NCBI GenBank assembly: GCA_949741215.1 | Contig: CATJLA010000189.1 | Span: 1 to 64,000 of the forward strand | Length of the DNA stretch: 64,000 nt | Reading direction: 5' to 3' | Source: an uncultured Oscillospiraceae bacterium | GTDB taxonomy: Bacteria > Bacillota > Clostridia > Oscillospirales > Ruminococcaceae | Shown: one piece after another, positions 1-9,780 of the stretch | Numbering within the stretch: the stretch's first letter is position 1 | Layout: each line of letters opens with the position of its first letter | Notes under the pieces: model-generated | Database searches by the model: none | The model's input: the letters and a program-made list of their open reading frames with translations, nothing else | What the model was told of the DNA's origin: nothing | Translations under genes and position numbers: made by a program

Positions 1-1608
1 GATGCCTTTAAGATTGGTGATACCGGTGCTGTTGACGCAGTTCCCGGTGCTGACCTGACCAGCAAATTGACTCTGCCTAATGACGGCACTGCTGGTGCTA
101 CTAATGATGCTTTCCATCTGGGTAGTGCCAGTACTACTCAAGTCAATCCTTCTTTCGCCATTGATTTTGCTGATCTGGAATTGACTCCGAATGTTGCCAA
201 CAAAACCTTTACTGTTGCAGTTGGTGGTGCTACTGTTACTGTAAACGCTGGCGCGGCGGACACTAAGATGGATGCAGCGGCAATTGCAAGTGCATTTGTT
301 GCTGCAGGTACTGCAGGTAATGATGCCGCTTATGCTGGTACTGGGCTTGCTGCAACTGATAAAGTTGTAGATGTAGGCGGTGCTGTGTTCAAGGTTACAG
401 CAGATGGTACCAAGGTTAACTTTGAGTATGTAGCTCAAAAGACTGGTGCTAATGCTGCTGCTACCCTTGATAAAGAAATTGACGACACTAAGGCAACCGC
501 TATTAACAATGTAATTGGTTCTGGTGTTACTGTTACCGCTGCCGCAGCTGATTTTACTGAATCCGGTGCAGTTCACCATAACACCATCAAGGTAACCCAG
601 GCTGTAGCTAAGGCCGATGGCGCTCGTGCTGGTATGGATGTTACTTTGACTGCGGATGTTGTTAAGCCTGGCCAGTCCATCACCATTGATGGCAAGACCT
701 TCAATTTTGTAGAGTGGGACGGCAAGTCTACTCTGGCTGCAGACCAAATCGGCATCAACAAGAAGTATGACCTCTCCACTACTGCTGGTCAAAATTCTGC
801 TATTGATGATGTGGTAAACCAGCTTTCCCACAAGGAAACGGATAACTTTGTTATTGAGGCAAAGAATGCTACTACTATCCACATTGGTCAGAAGGTTGGC
901 AACACCGAAGTTTTCGATACCGAAGCTAAGCTGAAGGCTGTTGTTTCCGCTAAGGGCGCTGGCACCGAGGCTGGTACTGAGCTGGAGATTACTGCTGCCA
1001 ATATTAAGGATGGCGATTCTATCCGTGTTGGTGACAAGACCTACACCTTTGGCGATGGCGATGATAAGGTTGCTCTGGGCACCAATAATGCTGACGCTGT
1101 TACTAATCTGACCAAGGCTCTTGAGGATGACGGCTTTACTGTTACTGCAAACGGCAATAAGCTGGTTATTTCTGCTCCTGCCGGCCAAGATTCTCCCGCT
1201 ATCATCGGCGGCGGCTTAACCCTGCAGATTGGCGATACCGCTGACAGCTTCAACAAGATGACTGTTGCTGTTGCTAACATGAGCGCTAAGGGTCTGGGCC
1301 TGGATGGTCTGAAGATCACTAGTGAGACTGAGGCCAGCAACTCCATTGATAAGATTAAGACCGCTATCAACAGCGTTTCTACCGCTCGTGCCTCCATGGG
1401 TGCTCTGCAGAACCGTCTGGAGCACACCATCAACAACCTGGATGTAGCTGTTGAGAACCTGTCTGCTGCTAACAGCCGTATCCGTGACACCGACATGGCC
1501 AAAGAGATGATGAACTACACCAAGATGAACGTTCTGGTACAGTCCGCTCAGGCTATGCTGGCTCAGGCTAATCAGCAGCCTCAGAGCGTACTCCAGCTGC
1601 TGCAGTAA
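1..1608 (+). CDS. Flagellin, 5'-truncated by window edge
   Basis: Open frame continues to base 1. C-terminus NSIDKIKTAINSVSTARASMGALQNRLEHTINNLDVAVENLSAANSRIRDTDMAKEMMNYTK...VLQLLQ is a classic flagellin C-terminal D0/D1 domain. Confidence 0.96.
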   Translation, partial: DAFKIGDTGAVDAVPGADLTSKLTLPNDGTAGATNDAFHLGSASTTQVNPSFAIDFADLELTPNVANKTFTVAVGGATVTVNAGAADTKMDAAAIASAFVAAGTAGNDAAYAGTGLAATDKVVDVGGAVFKVTADGTKVNFEYVAQKTGANAAATLDKEIDDTKATAINNVIGSGVTVTAAAADFTESGAVHHNTIKVTQAVAKADGARAGMDVTLTADVVKPGQSITIDGKTFNFVEWDGKSTLAADQIGINKKYDLSTTAGQNSAIDDVVNQLSHKETDNFVIEAKNATTIHIGQKVGNTEVFDTEAKLKAVVSAKGAGTEAGTELEITAANIKDGDSIRVGDKTYTFGDGDDKVALGTNNADAVTNLTKALEDDGFTVTANGNKLVISAPAGQDSPAIIGGGLTLQIGDTADSFNKMTVAVANMSAKGLGLDGLKITSETEASNSIDKIKTAINSVSTARASMGALQNRLEHTINNLDVAVENLSAANSRIRDTDMAKEMMNYTKMNVLVQSAQAMLAQANQQPQSVLQLLQ

Positions 1609-1660
1609 TTGTAGTGGTACTTTGAGTACAAATTCCATTGTGTTATACCTATGGTTTATA

Positions 1661-1694
1661 AAAGGGGGACGCTTAGGCGTCCCCCTTTCTTTTG
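1661..1694 (+). terminator. Rho-independent terminator after flagellin
   Basis: Perfect stem GGGGGACGC-TTAG-GCGTCCCCC followed by TTTCTTTT. Confidence 0.9.
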
Positions 1695-1823
1695 GTAGAT
1701 AAAACTTGGGGAAAAGTGAGGCGAATTGAGCCCATTTTAAGCAAAACTGAGGGCAAAATTATGCTTTTTTTACCCAATTTTCTGCCGAAAATAATAAGTA
1801 AGTGTAAGGGAGGTAGAGCTTGT

Positions 1824-2411
1824 ATGCGCACTAGCGGAACAGTCCAAAACTATGTGAAAACCCTGGAATTACAGCAAAAATGGCAAAAAAAGCAGGCAGA
1901 ATCCTACAGTGAGGACATAGCCCGCTTAGAGGAGGCGATTTCCTCCCCTGCCCTGCCCGAAAATATGGCCCAAACCTCCGCGGAAGGGGCTTCTACTACG
2001 GCGCAAAAAGCGCGTCAAAATGCCATTTCCAGCAAGTTGAAGTCCGGCAAACGTTTAGGCCCTTCGGATATGGCCTGGCTGCAGCAGAATGCCCCCCAGC
2101 TCTACACCCAGGCACAGCAAATTGAACAGGACCGGATCCGTCATAAAAGCCTGTTGTTACGCGCAAAATCTAAGGATCAGGCTACCCGGATGTACCACAA
2201 TTCCGCCCAATGGTTAGCTTGCGGAGCGGTTACGGCTGTCCGCAATGCTTCTACAACTGACGAGGCAATGTCTATCAATGACGGATTACAGATGCGTCAA
2301 TCTGCCCTACGGGATGAATACAGCGCTTTTAAGCGTACTGCTCGCTGGAAAAAGCTGCCTCAAACCCGTGTTTTGAAGCCGTTTGGCAGGTGGAACGGCC
2401 GTAAAGCTTAG
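1824..2411 (+). CDS. Hypothetical helical, basic protein downstream of flagellin (195 aa)
   Basis: ATG at 1824 preceded by AAGGGAGGT RBS; start revised from ORF track 1692. No recognised family. Confidence 0.7.
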   Translation: MRTSGTVQNYVKTLELQQKWQKKQAESYSEDIARLEEAISSPALPENMAQTSAEGASTTAQKARQNAISSKLKSGKRLGPSDMAWLQQNAPQLYTQAQQIEQDRIRHKSLLLRAKSKDQATRMYHNSAQWLACGAVTAVRNASTTDEAMSINDGLQMRQSALRDEYSAFKRTARWKKLPQTRVLKPFGRWNGRKA

Positions 2412-2552
2412 GGCGGCATTCTATTCTCTTCCGGACGAAGTGGGCGTTTAGGGGGCAATGCTTTGTGGGGAAATAACCTCATAATCAAGCTGCTTTTTGG
2501 TGGGGCGCAGTTGTTTGCAGCAAAGGGAAGCGAAAGGATCTGGAGTGGTGCT

Positions 2553-2725
2553 GCTGAATAGACTTGTGCTGTTTCGTCCTGGTTTATTTTGCAGGAAGAA
2601 GAGTATTTTGACTATGAGCAAGAAGGCTTTTTTGACGGTTGGATTGCTATTGCTGCCAAAGGGACCGAAATTGCGGAGGAGGTTGGGTAGGGCCGCTGAA
2701 TAGATGGGTGCGGTTATGTCCTGAA
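2553..2725 (+). repeat. Two diverged copies of a ~30-bp unit GCTGAATAGAnnnGTGCnGTTnnGTCCTG
   Basis: GCTGAATAGACTTGTGCTGTTTCGTCCTGG (from 2553) versus GCTGAATAGATGGGTGCGGTTATGTCCTGA (from 2695), both carrying the dispersed GTCC motif. Confidence 0.5.
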
Positions 2726-2985
2726 GGCGGAAATAAATTTGAGAAAGTTTTTGGGATCAGGCGCATATTTATGGAAAAAAGCTTTTAACACTGTTTGAAT
2801 TGGAAGGAAGAAAATTTTGTTGACTTTTTTTCAAAAATACAGTTGGCTTTTTTGAAATGTTGTCGAAAAACATGTATATAGGGTTTGAACAAAATACATG
2901 AGTTTTTTGTTCCTGCTCTAAATAGCTCGCCCCCAAAACCGGGCGGGAATGTACGAAACATAAAAACGAGAGGAGCTTAGGGCTT

Positions 2986-4749
2986 ATGTTCAAGAACATG
3001 AAGATAAGGATGAGCCTGATTCTGGGGTTTGGGTCAAGTACGCTGGTTTCTGCCATTATCATTATTGCGGCGTTATTTACCATGAACGTGCAGCAGAAAA
3101 ATTTCAATGAAGTCCTTACAAATGAGGTTCGGGCCAGTGAGATTATCAAGGAGTGCCGCCTGGATGTGCGCAACGCCGTTGTGGATGGTTTTGAGATGTT
3201 GCTTAGCACAGACAGAAGCAGCGATGCTGCCACAAAAAGCAGTATTGAGAGTGCGATGAATGATATTGATGCTTTGCTGACTGAGTTGAGAGGGATTTAT
3301 CCCTTAAAGGACAGTAGACTGGATGATTACTCCAGACAATTAACTGAGTGGGAAAGCATAATGACGCAGGTGATGAATCAGATAACGGCGGGGCAGACGA
3401 ATGAAGCGGCTATTGTCATTCGCAATGAGATTAGCCCGATGCTGAGCGCTATGACGCAGACTGCGGCTGATATTACAAATTCTCTGGAGCAAAGCAAGGA
3501 AGCAGTTATAGAAAGCAATGAGCTGAGCAGCCAGATTGCTATTGGTGCGTTCTCTGCGATTTTGGTTCTTACAGTGATTTTCATTATGTTGGCATCTACT
3601 AAGATTATTCATAGTATTACTGCCCCTACAGAGCAGGTTCGGGCTGCGCTGGTTGGCTTTAGCGAGGGTAACCTGTCTGTTCCTGTGAATTTTGAGGGCC
3701 GCAATGAGCTGGGTGAAATGTGTAATGCTTTGCGGAAGAGCCAGCATATTTTGAGCAGCGTTATTGCTGATGAATGTGATTTGCTGGATAAGATGGCTGG
3801 CGGCGATTTTAATGTACATACAAAGGATGAATCGATGTATGTTGGCGAGCTGCGGCCGATGATTGAGTCTTTGAAGAAGATTAAGACAAAGCTGAGCACT
3901 GTATTGGTGCAGATTCGTCTGGCAGCCGACCAGGTTTCTGCCGGCTCTGACCAGGTTTCTGCCGGTGCGCAGGCACTTTCTCAGGGGACTACACAGCAGG
4001 CTTCCTCCATTGAGGATTTGGCTACTACTATTACCAAGATTTCTGATCAGATTGCGTTCAGTGCTGAGAATGCTGAGCAGAACAGCCAGTTTACCAATAG
4101 TGTTGGTGTTGAGATTCAGCGCAGCAACGAGCAGATGCAGGCTATGAAGGCTGCTATGGATGAGATCAATGAGAAGTCTCAGGCGATTGGTAAGGTTATC
4201 AGCACCATTGAGGATATTGCTTTCCAGACAAATATTCTTGCTTTGAATGCGGCAGTTGAGGCTGCTCATGCCGGTGCGGCCGGTAAGGGCTTTGCTGTTG
4301 TGGCCAGTGAGGTTCGTCAGTTAGCAAGTAAGTCTTCCGAGGCTTCGAAGGATACTGCAGACCTGATTGAGAGTTCGATTAAGGCTGTGGAGGGTGGTAA
4401 TCGGATTGCTACTGAGACAGCTCAGATTCTGGAGAAGGTTGTACAGGATTCCAGCTCGATTGTGAAGACATTTAATGAGATTGCTGAGGTTTCTCGTCAG
4501 CAGGCTGATGCTGTTGCTCAGATTACTCAGGGTATGGATCAGATCTCCAGCGTGGTACAGACCAACTCTGCTACTGCTGAGGAATCTGCAGCTGCCAGTG
4601 AGGAGCTTTCTGGTCAGGCGAATATGCTGAAGGATCTGGTTGGTCAGTTTGTTTTGGAAGAGGGCGGAAGCAGCAGCAGTTCTTCCATGAATGATAATTT
4701 TGGTTATCAGGAGGATGCTGGCAACTTCTATAGCAGCGATAAGTATTAA
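2986..4749 (+). CDS. Methyl-accepting chemotaxis protein
   Basis: N-terminal TM, HAMP region, and signalling hairpin core [40 protein letters not shown]. Confidence 0.97.
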   Translation: MFKNMKIRMSLILGFGSSTLVSAIIIIAALFTMNVQQKNFNEVLTNEVRASEIIKECRLDVRNAVVDGFEMLLSTDRSSDAATKSSIESAMNDIDALLTELRGIYPLKDSRLDDYSRQLTEWESIMTQVMNQITAGQTNEAAIVIRNEISPMLSAMTQTAADITNSLEQSKEAVIESNELSSQIAIGAFSAILVLTVIFIMLASTKIIHSITAPTEQVRAALVGFSEGNLSVPVNFEGRNELGEMCNALRKSQHILSSVIADECDLLDKMAGGDFNVHTKDESMYVGELRPMIESLKKIKTKLSTVLVQIRLAADQVSAGSDQVSAGAQALSQGTTQQASSIEDLATTITKISDQIAFSAENAEQNSQFTNSVGVEIQRSNEQMQAMKAAMDEINEKSQAIGKVISTIEDIAFQTNILALNAAVEAAHAGAAGKGFAVVASEVRQLASKSSEASKDTADLIESSIKAVEGGNRIATETAQILEKVVQDSSSIVKTFNEIAEVSRQQADAVAQITQGMDQISSVVQTNSATAEESAAASEELSGQANMLKDLVGQFVLEEGGSSSSSSMNDNFGYQEDAGNFYSSDKY

Positions 4750-4879
4750 GGTTTAATTATAGCAAAGAAAAGCAGGTTTTGTCTATCATTACATAGGATA
4801 TAAGGCTGCAGGGAGATGGGGTACAGGATTTGTTGACTTCTTTTTGCAGTACAGTCCGACAGAGAAAGGATGGAGAGAA

Positions 4880-5071
4880 ATGGATGTTATGTTAGCAGGG
4901 GCGATGAGTATTGCTATGAGTCAGTCTCAGGTACAGCAGGCGGCAAATATGTCGATTATGAAAAAGGCGATGAATTTGCAGGAATCTCAGGCGGCTGCTT
5001 TGGTGGAAAACCTGGAGAAATCGGTTCCTACGCCTCCGCCCAGTACTCATAAGCTGGATATTCTGGCGTAA
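4880..5071 (+). CDS. YjfB-like putative motility protein (63 aa)
   Basis: MDVMLAGAMSIAMSQSQVQQAANMSIMKKAMNLQESQAAALVENL resembles the YjfB motility family; ATG 4880 after a GGA-rich RBS. Confidence 0.75.
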   Translation: MDVMLAGAMSIAMSQSQVQQAANMSIMKKAMNLQESQAAALVENLEKSVPTPPPSTHKLDILA

Positions 5072-5147
5072 ATGCAGACGGCTTTGAAAAAACGCAGGGC
5101 ATATTGACGTCCTTTTTGCAAAACCTTCTGACAAAACGTATTGTATG

Positions 5148-5192
5148 CGCATAGAATGTGCCCGGAGCTTTGGCGCATTCTATGCGTTTTTT
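5148..5192 (+). terminator. Rho-independent terminator
   Basis: CGCATAGAATGTGCC ... GGCGCATTCTATGCG then TTTTTT. Confidence 0.9.
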
Positions 5193-5296
5193 GCAGAAGT
5201 AGGGTTTGCTTTTAGTGTGTTTTTTCGGGAGACGGAATGTACAGAAAAGTAAATTTTGCCTTTTCTTAAAACTTTGCTTTATTTTTGAAATTTTAT

Positions 5297-5304
5297 GCCG
5301 ATAA
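5297..5304 (+). promoter_or_regulatory. Possible sigma-D/sigma-28 -10 element upstream of cheV
   Basis: GCCGATAA matches the sigma-28-type -10; no well-placed TAAA -35 seen. Confidence 0.35.
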
Positions 5305-5367
5305 TTCTAATTAGGATATACTAGAAACCGCTGGTTGAAACAGCGGGGCGAATGGAAGGGCTGTACC

Positions 5368-6285
5368 ATGCAATTGGAAATGCAATCGGAGATTTTGTTG
5401 GAATCTGGAACAAATGAAATGGAAATCATGCAGTTCATGATTGCGGATCAAACCTATGGCATTAATGTGGCTAAAGTGAAAGAGATTAAAATGATTTGCC
5501 CTGTGCAGCCAATGCAGAAGGCACAGGCAAATATTGAGGGGATTTTTAAGTCTCGGGAAAAGATTGTTACGGTAATTAACCTTGCCAACTATTTAACGCT
5601 GCCGGAGTCTGAAAATCCGGAGCGGGATATTTTTATTGTGACGAACTTTAATAATACGGAGTTTGCTTTTCATGTCCACCAGATTGTGGGGATTAAAAAG
5701 ATTTCCTGGAAGCAGATTAAAAAGCCGGATAAAATCATTTATGGCGGAAAGGACGGAGTGGCTACCGGTATTGCCGAGGTGGAAGGCGGTATTTTGGTAA
5801 CGATTTTGGACTTTGAGAAGATTGTTTCGGAAATCAGCCCGGATTTGGGGATTCAGTACTCCGACCTGGAGAAGCTGGGAAAAAGGGAGCATAGCGATAA
5901 GCCGATTTTGCTGGCGGAGGATTCTATGTTGCTTTCTAAGATGGTTGCTGAATCGCTGAGAAGGGCGGGTTATGATAATCTGATTAAAACGAATAACGGA
6001 CAGGAGGCTTGGGATTTTCTCTCAGAAGTAAAAAATGCTAATGATCCTCTGCGGGATCATGTGGCCTGTGTGGTTACTGATATTGAAATGCCTTTAATGG
6101 ATGGGCATCATTTGACCAAGCTGATTAAAGATGATCCGGTGCTGAAGGATTTGCCGGTTATTCTGTTCTCTTCTCTGATTAATGAGGAAATGCGGCGGAA
6201 AGGCGAGCAGGTGGGGGCAAATGCACAAATTACAAAGCCAGAAATTGCCCGGTTAGTGACTTTGGTGGATGAGCTTATTCTCTAA
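5368..6285 (+). CDS. cheV: CheV-type chemotaxis protein (CheW domain + receiver)
   Basis: CheW-like N-terminus (MQFMIADQTYGINVAKVKEI) followed by receiver motifs (LLAEDSML, VVTDIEMPLMDG). Confidence 0.93.
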   Translation: MQLEMQSEILLESGTNEMEIMQFMIADQTYGINVAKVKEIKMICPVQPMQKAQANIEGIFKSREKIVTVINLANYLTLPESENPERDIFIVTNFNNTEFAFHVHQIVGIKKISWKQIKKPDKIIYGGKDGVATGIAEVEGGILVTILDFEKIVSEISPDLGIQYSDLEKLGKREHSDKPILLAEDSMLLSKMVAESLRRAGYDNLIKTNNGQEAWDFLSEVKNANDPLRDHVACVVTDIEMPLMDGHHLTKLIKDDPVLKDLPVILFSSLINEEMRRKGEQVGANAQITKPEIARLVTLVDELIL

Positions 6286-6304
6286 AAAGATAAAATAATT
6301 AAAG

Positions 6305-6346
6305 AAAGCGACAAAATGCTGCCAATTGCAGTTTTGTCGCTTTTTT
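6305..6346 (+). terminator. Rho-independent terminator after cheV
   Basis: AAAGCGACAAAA ... TTTTGTCGC TTTTTT. Confidence 0.92.
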
Positions 6347-6636
6347 AAGTTAATTTGTGGGCTTTGATAGGTTGTAAAGCGAAAATTCCATGAAGTGGCA
6401 TACGGTTTTGTTTAGCTGCATATTAAATAACAATATAGATGGAAAAGAGTGCTGACTTTCAAAGAAGGGCTCTTATTTGTTGATTTTTACCGGATAAAAC
6501 GGGCCGTGAGAATCAAGGCTATAGTGCTGTAAAATGGGAGTGGCTTAAAGAGGGAAAATAAGGAAAACAATACGGCGTCATACAAGAAAAAGTAGGAAAT
6601 TTGCAGAAAAAAGTGGTTTTTGATAAAGATTTTTAC

Positions 6637-6665
6637 TTGACAGCAGATTTTGGATAAAATAAAAA
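6637..6665 (+). promoter_or_regulatory. Candidate sigma-A promoter for the fliE operon
   Basis: TTGACA, 17 nt, TAAAAA; about 150 nt upstream of fliE. Confidence 0.35.
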
Positions 6666-6813
6666 TCGGATATTTTCTGATTTATGGGCTTTACAAGAAG
6701 GGAGATATTATGTATAATTATAAAGAATCGGTGTAGCAAAAATCTATTCTGCCGGTTTTTGACATCGCTTTGAGGGCTTTATTTTTGATACAAGATTTTT
6801 GGAGGGATGACTC

Positions 6814-7122
6814 ATGTACTTGGTGCCGTTAAGCAGTTTGCCTGCCTTGTCCAGCATACAGGATTCCCAGCAGAGCAGTTCGATTACAGCAGATTCTGCG
6901 GCAGGTTCCTTCGCCAGCATTATGCAGGAGGCTATTGAAACCCTGGAGAAAAGCCAGCAGGCCTCTCAGATGGATTCCTACGATTTGGCTATGGGGGATA
7001 TTTCAAGTTTATCCACTATAATGATTAACGCTGCGATGGAAACCACTGCAGTGGAAACTGTTGTTCAGCTGACCTCCCGGGCTGTAAGCGCCTATAAGGA
7101 AGTTATGCAGATGCAGATTTAA
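6814..7122 (+). CDS. fliE: Flagellar hook-basal body complex protein FliE
   Basis: SFASIMQEAIETLEKSQQASQ...VETVVQLTSRAVSAYKEVMQMQI; immediately upstream of fliF. Confidence 0.93.
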   Translation: MYLVPLSSLPALSSIQDSQQSSSITADSAAGSFASIMQEAIETLEKSQQASQMDSYDLAMGDISSLSTIMINAAMETTAVETVVQLTSRAVSAYKEVMQMQI

Positions 7123-7166
7123 GAAAAAGGGATGAGACTGCGTGTTTCGTATGGGTGTAATGCTAT

Positions 7167-8771
7167 ATGAAGATTGATTTTAAGGAAATTTGGGAAAAGG
7201 TGAAAACCTTTTGGAAAAACCTCTCTCAAAAAGCAAAGAGATTGATCTTGGCGGGGGGAGGGGCAGCACTGGTTCTGATTATTGGCTTGGTGATTTACCT
7301 GAATGTGGCAGGGTCTCAGTATCGGGTGATTTTTCCCGGAATGAGCAATGCCGAAGCAACCCAGGTGTATGCCGCCTTGCAGGAAATGGACGTGCAGCCC
7401 CAAATTAACAACAGCGGGCAAATTTTGGTTCCCCAAAGTGAGTGGGATAATCTTGTATACCAATTGAATGCTCAGGGGTATCCTAAGTCCACCCTGAGTT
7501 ATGATACCTTTAATAACGCTTCCGGGTTTACTTCTACAGAATTTGAAAGAAAGACAGCGCTGCTGTTCCAGCAACAGGACCGTACCCAACAGACGTTACT
7601 GCGGAATGAAGGAATTGCAGACGCAACTGTGACCTTTTCTGTGCCGGAAAGCAGCAATTACATATGGGACCAGTATAACCAGCAGAAAAGTACTGCAAAT
7701 GTTACAATACGGATGAAGCCCGGCTATGAGTTGACGCCGGAGCGGGTTTCTGCAGTCAAGCATCTAACAGCTACCTCTATTCCTAACCTTGCGATTGAAG
7801 ATGTAGTGGTGATAGATGCTTCCACTGGTGTGCAGGCAGTTAGCTTGGAGGATGCGGAGGCTGCCGGCTACTACAGTGTACAGCGGCTGGATTATGAGAA
7901 GCAGATCAGCAAGAGCATTGAGGATAAGGTGATGCGGTTGCTTTCCGCACGGTATGGGGCGGATGGCGTCACTGTTGTCGCCACGGTTTCGCTGAACTAT
8001 GAGAAGATGGCCTCAGAAACCAAGCAGTATCTGCCCAGGAGCGATGACAGCGAGAGCGGCGTGCTGAACCACTATGAGGAAAGCTACAATACCAACTCCG
8101 TCGAAGCAGCTGGAGGGGTTGTGGGAGAGGAAAACAATACCGACAACCCGCCGATTTACCCTAACCTGGACGATGTGGGCGAGGGGAATACCAGCAGCTA
8201 TCACAGAGAAGCGGATTATGACGTAGGATATATATTGACCCAGATTGAAAAGGGTGAGCCTGTACTGGAGCGGGCAACAGTGGCGGTTATTGTAAACGAC
8301 CCCCAGTTTGACGCCGAAGTGGAGAGCACTCTGACCAGCCTGATTTCCCGGGCAGTGAATATTGACACCAATAATATCCGGGTGACGAACCTGAACTTTG
8401 ACACCTCCTCTCAGCCTGCAATTAATCCGAATCCTGACGAGAATGCCGGTTTGTCCATGCGTCAGTGGCTGTTAATCGGTCTGGGTGGATTGCTGCTGTT
8501 GATTATCCTGATTGTGGTGATTGTGATTCTGGTTCGCCGGGCTAAGAAGCGTAAGGCTGAAGAGGAAGCGGCCCTGCAGGCAGAGGAAGATCGCCAGCAG
8601 CAAATGGAGCTTGACCAGAAGCTGGAAGAGCACAAACGTCAGCTGCAGAACGAGGCTATGGCTGCTGTTAAAACGGAAGAAAACGCTATTGCGGATGAAA
8701 TTCGGCACTTTGCGCAGGAGAATCCTGAGATTGCGGCGGCTTTGCTCCGCTCAATGCTGAGGGAGGAATAG
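7167..8771 (+). CDS. fliF: Flagellar MS-ring protein FliF
   Basis: YscJ/FliF-type periplasmic region, two TM segments, position before fliG. Confidence 0.97.
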   Translation: MKIDFKEIWEKVKTFWKNLSQKAKRLILAGGGAALVLIIGLVIYLNVAGSQYRVIFPGMSNAEATQVYAALQEMDVQPQINNSGQILVPQSEWDNLVYQLNAQGYPKSTLSYDTFNNASGFTSTEFERKTALLFQQQDRTQQTLLRNEGIADATVTFSVPESSNYIWDQYNQQKSTANVTIRMKPGYELTPERVSAVKHLTATSIPNLAIEDVVVIDASTGVQAVSLEDAEAAGYYSVQRLDYEKQISKSIEDKVMRLLSARYGADGVTVVATVSLNYEKMASETKQYLPRSDDSESGVLNHYEESYNTNSVEAAGGVVGEENNTDNPPIYPNLDDVGEGNTSSYHREADYDVGYILTQIEKGEPVLERATVAVIVNDPQFDAEVESTLTSLISRAVNIDTNNIRVTNLNFDTSSQPAINPNPDENAGLSMRQWLLIGLGGLLLLIILIVVIVILVRRAKKRKAEEEAALQAEEDRQQQMELDQKLEEHKRQLQNEAMAAVKTEENAIADEIRHFAQENPEIAAALLRSMLREE

Positions 8772-8775
8772 TAGT

Positions 8776-9780
8776 ATGGCAGAACAAAAGCTTACTTCCA
8801 TTCAAAAAGCGGCGGCTGTTATCGTTGCTATGGGCTCGGACTGCGCCTCCGAGGTATATAAGTACCTGAAGGATGAGGAGATTGAGCAAATTTCTTTAGA
8901 GCTTGCCAAGCTGGAACGCCTTTCTTCTGAGGATATGCAGAAGATTATTGAGGACTTTTACGGGCTGTGCGTTACCCAGAAGGTAATTAACGAAGGCGGT
9001 GTAATGTACGCTAAGGACGTACTGGAAAAGGCATTCGGTACGCAGATGGCGGCCTCTTATATGGCAAGGCTGTCGGAATCTCTGCACACCAAGCCCTTTG
9101 AGTTTGTTCGCAAGGCGGATTATAAGAGCTTATGGATGGTTTTGCAGAATGAGCATCCACAGACGATTGCCTTGATGCTTTCTTATGCGAAATCGGAGCA
9201 GGCGGCCCAGGTAATTGCGGAGCTTCCCCGGGAAACCCAGCTGGAGGTAATCGAACGGATTGCCGGGATGAACCGGGTTTCGCCCGAAATGATCAGCATT
9301 GTGGAACAAAATATGGAGAAACGGTTCTCCACCATCATTTCCTCCGATCAGCTGGAGGTGGGCGGCGTACCTTATATCGCAGAGATTATGAACCGGGTGG
9401 ACCGCTCTACCGAAAAATATATCTTCGATTCCCTCAGCGAGCGGGATGCTGCTTTGGCAGACGAGATCCACAAGCTCATGTTTGTGTTCGAGGACATCGT
9501 TGGGCTGGACAGTATGTCTATCCAGCGCTTTATTCGGGAGGTGGACTCCAAGGATATGGCTATCGCCCTCAAGGCGGCCAACGAGGATGTCAAGATGGTT
9601 ATTTTCCGCAATATGCCTTCCAGAATGCGGGAGACCATCGAGGAAGATATTATGTACCTGCAGAATATTCGTATGAGCGACGTCGAGGAAGCCCAGCAGA
9701 AGATTGTCGGTATTATCCGGCAGCTTGAGGAAGCGGGCGAAATCGTTATCGCTAAGGGAGGGGAGGACGTACTCGTTTGA
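8776..9780 (+). CDS. fliG: Flagellar motor switch protein FliG
   Basis: FliG N/M/C domains: NEHPQTIALML, FVFEDIVGLDSMSIQRFIREV. Confidence 0.98.
   Translation: MAEQKLTSIQKAAAVIVAMGSDCASEVYKYLKDEEIEQISLELAKLERLSSEDMQKIIEDFYGLCVTQKVINEGGVMYAKDVLEKAFGTQMAASYMARLSESLHTKPFEFVRKADYKSLWMVLQNEHPQTIALMLSYAKSEQAAQVIAELPRETQLEVIERIAGMNRVSPEMISIVEQNMEKRFSTIISSDQLEVGGVPYIAEIMNRVDRSTEKYIFDSLSERDAALADEIHKLMFVFEDIVGLDSMSIQRFIREVDSKDMAIALKAANEDVKMVIFRNMPSRMRETIEEDIMYLQNIRMSDVEEAQQKIVGIIRQLEEAGEIVIAKGGEDVLV

Noticed and set aside
2497-2703. 68-aa ORF between the 1824 ORF and MCP
   Set aside because: No RBS, atypical composition, overlaps repeat units; another frame looks more protein-like but lacks a start.
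5278-5304. Full sigma-28 promoter for cheV
   Set aside because: GCCGATAA -10 is a good match but the nearest TAAA is about 25 nt upstream instead of ~15, so only the -10 is listed at low confidence.
6347-6813. c-di-GMP (GEMM) riboswitch upstream of fliE
   Set aside because: Looked for GGNNAACNNGCAAACC-like cores because such switches occur near clostridial flagellar genes; none was seen.
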